From Ruminococcaceae bacterium UBA1236 (GTDB lineage Bacteria; Bacillota; Clostridia; Oscillospirales; Acutalibacteraceae), in the NCBI GenBank assembly GCA_002309055.1, contig DBWO01000042.1, positions 1-14,786 of the forward strand: DNA of 14,786 nt, read 5' to 3'. Positions within the stretch are counted from its first letter, which is position 1. Each line of letters begins with the position of its first letter. Made by a program: the position numbers and the translations under genes. Positions 1-6,652 of the stretch are shown here, piece after piece. The notes below the pieces were generated by a model, which was given only the letters and a program-made list of their open reading frames with translations, was not told where the DNA came from and did no database searches.

Positions 1-1178
1 GCGGAGAAGGTGGAGAGCGACTGCTCAATGGACTGCTCGTCGCCTATGTCCGCAAGGATTTCGTCAAACACGGAAATCTCGCTTCTGTCACCCGCGGGTA
101 TCATAAGGCCGCTCATTGCCATCATTGTGAGAAGACCCACGGTTTTAATCGAAACGGTTTTGCCGCCCGTGTTCGGACCCGTTATTACAAGCGTGTCGAA
201 ATCCCTGCCGAGGTTAATGTCAACAGGTACCGCCTTTCTCGGGTCAAGCAGGGGATGCCTCGCCTGCCTGAGATTTATTATTCCGCTGTCGTTCAGAATC
301 GCGGGGGTCGCCTTTATGCTGTAAGCGTACTGCGCTTTTGCGAAAATCAGATTCAGCTCAACGGCGCATTTATAGCTGTTTTTTATGCTCTCGCTGAATT
401 CGCCCGCGCTCGCGGAAAGTTCATAAAGAATTCTTTCAATCTCTTCTTTTTCTTTGGACTGAAGCACTCTTATCTCATTGTTTGCCTCAACCACAGCCAT
501 CGGCTCAATGAATACCGTGGCGCCGCTCGAGGAGGTGTCGTGCACAAGGCCGGGCACATTCGCTCTGTGCTCGCTCTTTACGGGCACAACATATCTGCCG
601 TTTCTCTGGGTTACGATGCCCTCCTGCAGATATTTTGAATAGGATGCAGAGCGGGTCAGCTTATCCAGCTTTTCGCGCACGGCGGATTCCTGAATGCGGA
701 TTTTGCGCCTTATGTTTGCAAGCTCGGGGGAGGCGTTATCGGAGAACTCGTTTTCAGCCGTAATGGCGGAGAATATGGCTGTTTCAAGGAACTTGTTCGG
801 AACAAGCGCGTTAAACAGCGAATCGAGCCCGCACTCAACGCCCTCGTTGGACGAGCGCCACTGATTGAGCGAGCGTATCACTCTTAAAACCTCGCCTATG
901 TCAAGCAGCTCTCTTGTGTTGAGTACGCTGCCTGCCGCGGCGCGGCTCAGGGCGTTATTGACATTTTTAAGACCCCCGAATGACGGGCCGCCGAATCTCG
1001 CGAGCAGCATGTGCGCGTCGGCAGTCTGCTTTAAAAGCGCGTTTGCCAGGGCGAGATTTGACTCCGGCTTTATGTTCAGGGCGTCTGTGCGCGCGTCTTC
1101 GCAGCCGGTGTATTCCGCCAGCTTGTCAAGCACCTTATCAAATTCCAGACTTTTTGAGGTTTTTTCAAAATCGGTCAT
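1..1178 (-). CDS. mutS2: Endonuclease MutS2, N-terminal half (cut by window edge)
   Basis: This is the first 392 codons of a MutS2-family ATPase; the family is usually about 780-800 residues, so the C-terminal half, including Walker B and any Smr nuclease domain, lies left of the window. The protein starts MTDFEKTSKSLEFDKVL, typical of MutS2 rather than MutS1, which carries a mismatch-binding domain first. A Walker A motif GPNTGGKT sits at residues 334-341. It is followed by the family block ADIGDEQS and SLSTFS around residues 375-392. MutS2 binds branched DNA or collided ribosomes depending on species, suppresses recombination or rescues ribosomes, and is cytoplasmic. The ATG follows the transporter stop codon by 2 bases, so translation is probably coupled; the ribosome binding site must lie inside the transporter's end. 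Nothing in the visible half looks broken. Family assignment is firm; the exact role in this species is not visible. Confidence 0.96.
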   Translation of the reverse strand, partial: MTDFEKTSKSLEFDKVLDKLAEYTGCEDARTDALNIKPESNLALANALLKQTADAHMLLARFGGPSFGGLKNVNNALSRAAAGSVLNTRELLDIGEVLRVIRSLNQWRSSNEGVECGLDSLFNALVPNKFLETAIFSAITAENEFSDNASPELANIRRKIRIQESAVREKLDKLTRSASYSKYLQEGIVTQRNGRYVVPVKSEHRANVPGLVHDTSSSGATVFIEPMAVVEANNEIRVLQSKEKEEIERILYELSASAGEFSESIKNSYKCAVELNLIFAKAQYAYSIKATPAILNDSGIINLRQARHPLLDPRKAVPVDINLGRDFDTLVITGPNTGGKTVSIKTVGLLTMMAMSGLMIPAGDRSEISVFDEILADIGDEQSIEQSLSTFS

Positions 1179-1180
1179 TT

Positions 1181-2140
1181 TCAGTCTCCGGCTTCGGCAA
1201 GGCCTTCGGATATGCCGAGCATAATTATACCCGCGATAACCGCGATAACGCAGGCGTACTGGCTTGCCTTAAGCTTCTCCTTGAGGAATATCCTTGAAAG
1301 AATAACGGAAACGATGCAGTAAGACGCAATCATCGGGGCGGCGAGCATCGGATTCCTTGCCATTGCGTAAACATAGAAAATCTGACCGAATTCCTCAAAG
1401 CAGGCCGCGAAGGCGTTATTCTTTTCGCTTTTAGTAAAAGGATTATATGCTTTTTTTGTCTTTATCAGGAGGAATATCCAGGCGCAGATCCCCGCGAGAA
1501 GGAAGGTGAGGCCGTAAAGGATGAGCACATCGATTTCACCGAGCCCGAGGCCAGTTTCCTCATCCAGGATAATTCCGTCCGCCGCGGTGCCGACAGTGTC
1601 AAACACGCAGTAGAGTATCGGGAAAATGAGCGCGAGAGCACCCATTTTATATTTTGTATCGGCTTTGATTTCTCCGTCCGAGATTTTCTTTTCAACTATC
1701 GCGAGAGCCACAACGCCGGCGGCGATTATCACTGTGCCCGCCATATCGAGGGCTGAGAATTCTTCGCCTATGCTTCCGATTCTTCCTGCGGCAGTGAAAT
1801 AAACAATCATGGCGATTGTCGAAAACGCGCCCGATGCATTCTGCACGGGTGAGATAATTGAGAGCTCGAGGTATCTCAGACCCGCGTAGCCGATTACCAT
1901 TGAGATTATATAGCTGAGTGAAGCGGGGGAGTATTTAACCGCCTTGATAACAAGCTCCGTTACGTTGAATTTAGTTTCCGAAAACGGGAGCAGGCAGATT
2001 GAAACAACTCCCATGACAAGGCCGACCCATATCGCTGTTTTCAGGTGTGAGTATCTGTCATCATTCGCCGCGCCTTTTTTGTAGAAAAGGTCGGCAAAGC
2101 CCCAGCCGAGCGTTGCCACGAGGGCAAAAATAAACCACAT
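1181..2140 (-). CDS. EamA/DMT-superfamily 10-TM transporter
   Basis: This is a 319-residue integral membrane protein with alternating hydrophobic segments consistent with ten helices in two five-helix halves, the EamA/DMT layout. It opens with MWFIFALVATLGWGFADLFYKKG. The C-terminal half contains the EamA-like signature region SRIFLKEKLKASQ followed by a last hydrophobic helix and a short tail. A charged stretch near residues 150-165 separates the halves. Family members export or import small metabolites (amino acids, nucleotide precursors, sugars or drugs); the substrate cannot be read from the sequence. The start is supported by AGGAG about 8 bases upstream. It lies 22 bases after the acidic-tail protein gene and 2 bases before mutS2, so it is most likely read from the FHA-gene promoter region. 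Family confidence is high, substrate unknown. Confidence 0.88.
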   Translation of the reverse strand: MWFIFALVATLGWGFADLFYKKGAANDDRYSHLKTAIWVGLVMGVVSICLLPFSETKFNVTELVIKAVKYSPASLSYIISMVIGYAGLRYLELSIISPVQNASGAFSTIAMIVYFTAAGRIGSIGEEFSALDMAGTVIIAAGVVALAIVEKKISDGEIKADTKYKMGALALIFPILYCVFDTVGTAADGIILDEETGLGLGEIDVLILYGLTFLLAGICAWIFLLIKTKKAYNPFTKSEKNNAFAACFEEFGQIFYVYAMARNPMLAAPMIASYCIVSVILSRIFLKEKLKASQYACVIAVIAGIIMLGISEGLAEAGD

Positions 2141-2162
2141 TTCTTTTTTCTCCTTTTGTGTT

Positions 2163-3065
2163 TTATTCCGTTACTCCGGCTTCCTGCGCGTCCGTGGACT
2201 CTTCATCCTCCTGTGAGGACGTTTCGCTTTCTGTCAGTGTTTCGCCGTTTTCATCGGTGAGCGGCTCCGTTTCAATTTCGGCTCCGGTTTCGCCGGTATC
2301 GGTTATATCCGTGATTTCCTCTGTGACTTCGCTCTCCGTTTCTTCCTCATAGTCGTAAGCGATGGTTGTTGTGCTTATCTGCGCGGCGATTTCCTGGCCG
2401 TCGGCAGCCTGTATGGACGAAACAAACATTTCGCCGTTTCTCTCTCTGAGAGTTATCTTCATATATTTGTCGGGCTCGGGGGCGACATAGCCGCTCTCGT
2501 CAATATCCGCCCAGGTTTTATTGCCTATGTATCCGACGTTGAGCACTACGCTGCTGCCCTGCTTGTCGATGCTGTAAACCTTGGGAGTGTAAGCGGACTC
2601 AACGCCCGTAATGGGTATGATGTAGCTCTGAAGGGCGGAGTCGTAGGTTATATCGTATTTGCTCATATCAACGCTCGAGTGCAACTGTGAGGGCTCAATC
2701 TCGGTGCCGTACAGCTTTGCGAAGCTCTCCTCAACATCACTCTGAGGCAGCTGAAGGCCGAAGTTTTCGCCTGTTGCGTAAGGATATTTGCTCATCCCGT
2801 CTTCGTCCATAAGCAGAGCCCATATAGCGGAGTAAAGAAGCTGAGATTTATCCGCCTTTGTAAGGTCGTCAAACGGGTCGGGGTCAAACATGACAACGGG
2901 TCTTAAAAGCTCTTCATAGCCCGCCTTTTCCGCAACCTTGTTTTTCCTGTCCTGTGTGAAATTTATAACGCCGTTTATCACGGCGACAAGCCCGATTACC
3001 GCAAGTATAACGGTAAGTATTCCTACGGGCAAAGCCAGCTTATTTTTGCGCCTTTTGCGTGCCAC
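2163..3065 (-). CDS. Membrane-anchored protein with acidic C-terminal tail, unknown function
   Basis: This is a 300-residue protein I do not recognise. A basic N-terminus (ARKRRKNK) is followed by one hydrophobic helix at about residues 11-33. A soluble region follows at about 40-235, predicted to be extracellular by the positive-inside rule. The tail from about 237 to the end is rich in Glu, Thr, Ser and Asp, low in complexity, and probably disordered. There is no cysteine lipobox and no sortase motif, so the N-terminal helix is the likely anchor. The start codon is GTG, supported by AGGAGG at 3074-3079, 8 bases upstream and inside the preceding FHA gene; the two genes overlap by 26 bases, suggesting coupled translation. 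Its neighbour is a single-helix FHA protein, so the two may act together at the membrane; that is inference. No catalytic motif was seen. Confidence 0.85.
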   Translation of the reverse strand: MARKRRKNKLALPVGILTVILAVIGLVAVINGVINFTQDRKNKVAEKAGYEELLRPVVMFDPDPFDDLTKADKSQLLYSAIWALLMDEDGMSKYPYATGENFGLQLPQSDVEESFAKLYGTEIEPSQLHSSVDMSKYDITYDSALQSYIIPITGVESAYTPKVYSIDKQGSSVVLNVGYIGNKTWADIDESGYVAPEPDKYMKITLRERNGEMFVSSIQAADGQEIAAQISTTTIAYDYEEETESEVTEEITDITDTGETGAEIETEPLTDENGETLTESETSSQEDEESTDAQEAGVTE

Positions 3066-3561
3066 CTTTGCTGCCTCCTGTCTTCTGTAATATTCTGCTG
3101 AGATTTTCTTTATTGCTGAAAATCAGCGTTGTTCTTCCGATTGTGATTTTATCACCGGATGAAATCATCTGTGTCTTTTCCGCCTGCTCGCCGTTTACAA
3201 AAACGGGCGAATCCTTCGCGAGACCCTTGACATACCAGCCATCTTTGCCGCACATTATCACGGCATGCTGCCTCGCCACCGCGAGGTCATCGGACACAAT
3301 ATCGCAGTCCTTATGCCTGCCGATTGATGTCTCCCTCGCGGTTATGGGGTAAACCTCACGCTTGACGGGGTCGTAAATCATAACGTTACCGAGCGGCTGC
3401 GGCTTGCGCCTTAAAAGCGGCACAAGGCAAAGGCTCAGGATAATAACCGCCAGCAGGGGCAGGGCATAGCGCGCGTAGGAAATAAGCTCCTGCATATTCA
3501 CATTGTCTGCAATATCCGTGTCGCCCGCCTCCTTTTTACGTGATTTTATCCGCATAATCAT
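3040..3561 (-). CDS. FHA-domain single-pass membrane protein
   Basis: This is a 173-residue protein with one hydrophobic helix at about residues 31-50 flanked by arginines (LLRR), then an FHA domain at about 58-150. FHA landmarks visible are SIGRHKDCDI (Gly81-Arg82), ARQHAVI (His99) and VNG (Asn123-Gly124). FHA domains bind phosphothreonine peptides. The serine that normally precedes Arg in the S-R-x-H motif is Ala96 here, so phosphopeptide binding may be altered. The charges suggest the FHA domain is cytoplasmic. In Clostridia, short FHA membrane proteins often sit near cell-wall or division genes, but no PBP or FtsW gene is visible here. The start is uncertain: the ATG at 3561 lacks a good ribosome binding site and sits only 4 bases after a TATAAT; ATG 3555 is an alternative. 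It is the first gene of the block running to mutS2. Confidence 0.9.
   Translation of the reverse strand: MIMRIKSRKKEAGDTDIADNVNMQELISYARYALPLLAVIILSLCLVPLLRRKPQPLGNVMIYDPVKREVYPITARETSIGRHKDCDIVSDDLAVARQHAVIMCGKDGWYVKGLAKDSPVFVNGEQAEKTQMISSGDKITIGRTTLIFSNKENLSRILQKTGGSKGGTQKAQK
3074..3079 (-). promoter_or_regulatory. Ribosome binding site for the GTG start at 3065
   Basis: On the minus strand this reads AGGAGG, 8 bases before the GTG codon at 3063-3065. It lies inside the end of the FHA gene. It is the reason for accepting a non-ATG start for the acidic-tail protein and for treating the two genes as translationally coupled. Confidence 0.8.
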
Positions 3562-3564
3562 TCT

Positions 3565-3598
3565 ATTATAATTTACTATAAAACAGTTAAAAAGTCAA
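3565..3598 (-). promoter_or_regulatory. Possible promoter for the FHA-to-mutS2 block
   Basis: On the minus strand there is a perfect TATAAT at 3565-3570 and a TTGACT at 3593-3598, but they are 22 bases apart, too far for a normal sigma-A promoter. A weak TTTTTA box (3588-3593) would give 17 bases. If the TATAAT is used, transcription would begin at about the annotated start codon, giving an almost leaderless message. A promoter is expected somewhere here, because a terminator lies just upstream and the FHA gene is first in its block; the exact boxes are unsure. Confidence 0.4.
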
Positions 3599-3612
3599 CA
3601 ACGTCGTTCAGA

Positions 3613-3642
3613 CGAAAAACAAAAACCCCGCCCTTAGGCGGG
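3613..3642 (-). terminator. Rho-independent terminator of the lipoprotein gene
   Basis: On the minus strand the stem CCCGCC/GGCGGG (3627-3642, four-base loop) is followed by a T-rich run, TTTTTGTTTTT, at 3615-3625. It lies about 25 bases after the lipoprotein stop codon and separates that gene from the FHA block. Confidence 0.9.
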
Positions 3643-3665
3643 ATTTTAATAATATGTTCTGCAGT

Positions 3666-4352
3666 TTACTTTTTGTATTCTTTATAGTCGAATTCCATAT
3701 AATCATTTGATACGCCGTTTTTGCGGAGAAAAGCGTTGACCTGTTCATCATAGTCGGAGCTGTTCGTTTTAACGTCTCCCGACGCAATTGTGACAAGCTC
3801 ACCGCCGGATATTTTGTAGAGTTCTATCCACTTATATACGTAGCCGATGTATCCGTCTGAACTTATAAAATACGAACCGTGGCGCTGAATGAACGCTAGC
3901 TCTACCGCCTTGCCGTCCACACAGGTGTAAATGCCTGTGATGTTTTCACGGTCTTCGAGATCCTCGGCAATCACAAGCTCATATACACCGTCAAGGTTTA
4001 TATCCTTAACCGCATACAGATATTCATCTACCGTTATGTCATAACCGAGCTCTTTCGCCCTCGAGGCGCGCTCGGAATAGTAAGCTTCAACAGTAGGCAT
4101 ATAGAATTCAAGCGCCTTTTCGGCATCACCCGATTGCGAAACAGGCTCCGGTTTCTCTTCGGAAGGTGCTTCGGTTTCCGTAACTCCGGTGCCGGCGGTT
4201 TCGCTTTCGGCTTCGGACGCTGTTTCCGAAACGGATGAGTCTGCTCCGGGCGCGGCGGTGGTTTCTGCTTCCTGTGTTTTTCCGCAGGCGGCAAGCCCGG
4301 AAACTATGGTGAGAATAAGAATGGCAGACAGTATAATTCTTAACTTTTTCAT
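3666..4352 (-). CDS. Lipoprotein with Ser/Thr/Glu-rich linker, unknown function
   Basis: This is a 228-residue predicted lipoprotein. The signal peptide MKKLRIILSAILILTIVSG ends in the lipobox LAAC, with Cys23 as the lipidation site. A low-complexity linker rich in Thr, Glu, Ser and Ala covers about residues 26-75. The remaining 150 residues form a compact domain. It contains DINLDGVYEL (residues 117-126), a D-x-N-x-D-G-x-x-E/D calcium-loop type motif common in secreted clostridial proteins; calcium binding is plausible, not shown. No enzyme motif was seen. It has its own promoter (TTGACA-17-TAGAAT) and a good ribosome binding site (GGAGG, about 7 bases before ATG), and ends in a strong hairpin terminator, so it is a single-gene unit. 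It diverges from dusB without an evident functional link. Confidence 0.88.
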   Translation of the reverse strand: MKKLRIILSAILILTIVSGLAACGKTQEAETTAAPGADSSVSETASEAESETAGTGVTETEAPSEEKPEPVSQSGDAEKALEFYMPTVEAYYSERASRAKELGYDITVDEYLYAVKDINLDGVYELVIAEDLEDRENITGIYTCVDGKAVELAFIQRHGSYFISSDGYIGYVYKWIELYKISGGELVTIASGDVKTNSSDYDEQVNAFLRKNGVSNDYMEFDYKEYKK

Positions 4353-4382
4353 TGTATTTCCTCCACGCGTTTGTATATTTTT

Positions 4383-4411
4383 ATTCTAACGCGGTATTTA
4401 CCTTTTGTCAA
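4383..4411 (-). promoter_or_regulatory. Sigma-A promoter of the lipoprotein gene
   Basis: On the minus strand a perfect -35 box TTGACA (4406-4411) and a -10 box TAGAAT (4383-4388) are separated by exactly 17 bases. The expected transcription start near 4376 leaves a leader of about 24 bases with GGAGG before the ATG at 4352. Confidence 0.85.
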
Positions 4412-4423
4412 TAAATAACACAG

Positions 4424-4452
4424 TTGAATAATCGCCGAAGAAAGAGTATAAT
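4424..4452 (+). promoter_or_regulatory. Sigma-A promoter of dusB
   Basis: TTGAAT (4424-4429) and a perfect TATAAT (4447-4452) are separated by 17 bases. Transcription would start near 4459, giving a very short leader before the dusB ATG at 4468. It is back to back with the lipoprotein promoter, with 12 bases between the two -35 boxes. Confidence 0.82.
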
Positions 4453-4467
4453 AAACGCGGTGATAAT

Positions 4468-5436
4468 ATGAAAATCGGCAATACGGAGCTTAAGGGCTTC
4501 TGCTCGCTTGCGCCTATGGCGGGCGTTACAGACAGAGCTTTCAGAGAAATCTGCCTCTCCTACGGCGCCTCGTGCGTATATACGGAAATGGTCAGCTCAA
4601 AAGGGCTCACCATGCGCGACAGAAAATCGGATATGCTTATGACGCTCACGCCCGGCGAATCTCCCGCCCTCGTTCAGCTTTTCGGCTGTGAGCCTCAGGC
4701 AATGGCGCTTGCCGCGAAAAAGGCGGAGTCAACGGGCTGCATAGCGATAGACATCAATATGGGCTGCCCCGCGCCCAAGGTTTCGGGTCACGGTGGCGGA
4801 AGCGCCCTTATGAAAGACCCGGAGCTTGCCGCGAGGATTGTGGATGCCGTTGCGAACGCGGTGGATATACCCGTCACCTGCAAGATAAGGTCCGGCTGGG
4901 ATGACGGAAGCGTGAACGCGCCGGAATTGGCCGTGATGCTTGAAAACGCCGGGGCTGCCGTAATCACTGTGCACGGCAGAACCCGCAAGCAGATGTACGC
5001 GCCTCCCGTGAATTATGACGTTATAAAGGCGGTCAAAGAGAAAGTGAAAGTGCCCGTTATCGGAAACGGCGATGTTACGGATACCGTCAGCGCGGAACAT
5101 ATGTACAGATATACCGGATGCGACCATATAATGATGGGCAGGGGAGCACTCGGCGCCCCGTGGAAGTTTGAGCAGATAAACGCTTATTTTGAGCGCGGTG
5201 AAATCCTGCCCGATCCGCCGGTTGAAAAGAAGATGAGCGTGATGATTGAGCACATCTCGCATCTTTGCGAATACAAGGGAGACTATATCGGCATGAGAGA
5301 GGCGAGAAAGCACGCCGGATGGTACATAAAAGGCATGCGCGGAGCGGCGTCGTTCAGGCGCGAAATCGGCGCGCTCGAAACAATGGATCAGCTCAGAGCC
5401 CTCGCGGAGAGCGTGATAAAAACAGCGGAAGAATAA
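4468..5436 (+). CDS. dusB: tRNA-dihydrouridine synthase, DusB type
   Basis: This is a 322-residue flavoenzyme of normal family length that reduces uridine to dihydrouridine in tRNA using FMN and NADPH. The N-terminal TIM barrel shows APMAGVTDRAFR (residues 15-26) and QLFGCEP (70-76). The DINMGCPAPKV block carries the catalytic Cys100, and Lys139 lies in CKIR. HGRTRKQMY (169-177), IGNGDV (198-203) and MMGRGALGAPW (222-232) are FMN and phosphate contacts. The C-terminal helical domain (about 245-322) recognises tRNA. The ribosome binding site is weak (GGTGA) and the leader short, though the promoter is close to consensus. The zinc-ribbon gene follows 27 bases later, probably on the same transcript. 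The family call is certain; DusB rather than another Dus rests on the NMGCPA-KV signature and Gram-positive context. Confidence 0.96.
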   Translation: MKIGNTELKGFCSLAPMAGVTDRAFREICLSYGASCVYTEMVSSKGLTMRDRKSDMLMTLTPGESPALVQLFGCEPQAMALAAKKAESTGCIAIDINMGCPAPKVSGHGGGSALMKDPELAARIVDAVANAVDIPVTCKIRSGWDDGSVNAPELAVMLENAGAAVITVHGRTRKQMYAPPVNYDVIKAVKEKVKVPVIGNGDVTDTVSAEHMYRYTGCDHIMMGRGALGAPWKFEQINAYFERGEILPDPPVEKKMSVMIEHISHLCEYKGDYIGMREARKHAGWYIKGMRGAASFRREIGALETMDQLRALAESVIKTAEE

Positions 5437-5463
5437 ATTAAGACACTTAGCGGAGGTATTATA

Positions 5464-5691
5464 ATGGACAGATATTACAAGGATGAATTTGTGACTCGCT
5501 GCCCCTACTGCGGCGGCACGGAAATGATTGAGGCTTTTCAATCGGCATACGGAGCGGTTACCTCACAGGAAAGAAAACTCAGCGGAATGGCGCTCTATCA
5601 CACCGTCTGCCTCAAATGCGGCAGCGTTGTGCGAAGCTATGTCAAAACCCCCGAAAAACTCCTCAAACGCAAAGACAGAAACGGGGATTAA
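5464..5691 (+). CDS. Small zinc-ribbon protein
   Basis: This is a 75-residue protein with two CxxC knuckles, CPYC (Cys13, Cys16) and CLKC (Cys49, Cys52), 32 residues apart, as expected for one zinc ribbon. The C-terminus is basic (KLLKRKDRNGD), which would suit nucleic-acid or ribosome contact, but no specific function can be named. It begins with an ATG 7 bases after GGAGG, 27 bases downstream of dusB, with no terminator between them, so it is probably cotranscribed with dusB. The shared hairpin terminator starts 16 bases after its stop codon. I recognise the fold only, not an ortholog group. Confidence 0.85.
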   Translation: MDRYYKDEFVTRCPYCGGTEMIEAFQSAYGAVTSQERKLSGMALYHTVCLKCGSVVRSYVKTPEKLLKRKDRNGD

Positions 5692-5707
5692 ACAGTTAAT
5701 AGAATAA

Positions 5708-5750
5708 AAGGGTACGGAAATCATCCGATTCCGTACCCTTAATCTTTTTT
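5708..5750 (+). terminator. Rho-independent terminator, probably bidirectional
   Basis: A perfect 12-bp stem pairs 5708-5719 with 5729-5740 around a nine-base loop, followed on the plus strand by AATCTTTTTT. Read on the minus strand, the same stem is followed by TTTTATTCT. It lies between the converging zinc-ribbon gene and alpha/beta-hydrolase gene and can end both transcripts; it is stronger in the plus direction. Confidence 0.93.
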
Positions 5751-5754
5751 GTGC

Positions 5755-6651
5755 TTACAGCCACTCTTCGATTATATCCATTGTTATTTTTCCGTCATCG
5801 AACAGGAATGTGTGGCCGTAACCCTCAATCTTATGAAGCTCTGCCTGCGGGCAGACCTCAAGAAGGCGCGTGTGCTGGTAAAACGGCATTGTGCCGTCAA
5901 TGTCGCCCCAGATTACAAGAAGCGGAAGGCCCTGCCTGCCGACTTCCTTATACGCGAGAGTTGAGCGCTTTGTTTTTAGAATCGTGTGCCTCAGGGATGA
6001 CAGCGTGCACTTGAGGAATCCCTTGTATTTGCAGTTTTCCGCGAACGCGCGGGTGTAGTAATCGCGCTCCTCCTGAGAGCAGTGATAGAATTCAGCCGCT
6101 ATATGCGAGATGAGTATCTTGTCGCCCAACACCTTGAAGAGAATGTCGCCAATGACGGGGCTCGCGCAAAGGTACATATAAAACGGCGGCTTGAAGTTGT
6201 CCATTCCCGCCGGAGCGAGCAAAATCATCTTTTTCACCCTGTCGGGGTAGAGCATGCAGTAGGTCGCGGAAATCGCGCCGCCCATTGATGTGCCCACGAG
6301 TATGAATTTTTCGTCGCCGAGGAGCGCTCTTGTGAGCTCTTCAAGCTGATGCGCGAAATACGCCTGGTCGTGCTTTCCGCCCGTCCTGTCGGAGAATCCT
6401 CTGCCGTAAAGGTCGTACCTGATTACTTTGTAGCCGAGCTCCGCGAATCTCGCGTAAACCTTGTCATAGATGAAATATGGTGTTGAGTAGCCGTGCACAA
6501 GCACAACCGCTTCGCCCTCGCCCGTCATTTCATAGTGCGTCAGGCCGTGAGAAAGCTTTATGTAACTGCCGGGATATTTCGCCCGCGCCTCGTCATTGAG
6601 CTCGAGCGTTTCACCTGCTTTTATGAGTGATTTAAGTTCGCTGTCGGTCAT
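5755..6651 (-). CDS. Alpha/beta hydrolase, substrate unknown
   Basis: This is a 298-residue cytoplasmic alpha/beta-hydrolase with no signal peptide. Visible landmarks are the oxyanion turn VHGYS (52-56), the nucleophile elbow GTSMGG with Ser122, an acidic residue in WGDIDGTMP (Asp252, or Asp250) and the catalytic His280 in GYGHTF. A cap region of about residues 150-235 separates the two core halves. The arrangement resembles MhpC-like carbon-carbon hydrolases and small esterases, so reaction type cannot be decided. Its ATG lies 1 base after the stop of the preceding TIM-barrel gene (TAATATG) and shares a G-rich ribosome binding region inside that gene's end, so it is coupled to the sugar cluster. 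A role in removing acyl groups from imported oligosaccharides is possible but only inferred. It is the last gene before the terminator at 5708-5740. Confidence 0.9.
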   Translation of the reverse strand: MTDSELKSLIKAGETLELNDEARAKYPGSYIKLSHGLTHYEMTGEGEAVVLVHGYSTPYFIYDKVYARFAELGYKVIRYDLYGRGFSDRTGGKHDQAYFAHQLEELTRALLGDEKFILVGTSMGGAISATYCMLYPDRVKKMILLAPAGMDNFKPPFYMYLCASPVIGDILFKVLGDKILISHIAAEFYHCSQEERDYYTRAFAENCKYKGFLKCTLSSLRHTILKTKRSTLAYKEVGRQGLPLLVIWGDIDGTMPFYQHTRLLEVCPQAELHKIEGYGHTFLFDDGKITMDIIEEWL

Positions 6652-6652
6652 A

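Noticed and set aside
255..1224. Several plus-strand open frames opposite mutS2
   Set aside because: All lie antisense to a well-supported mutS2 coding region, and none has a recognisable domain or start signal.
4729..5541. Long minus-strand open frame (270 codons) opposite dusB
   Set aside because: It is antisense to a clear dusB with complete motifs, has no ribosome binding site of note, and its translation shows no family features.
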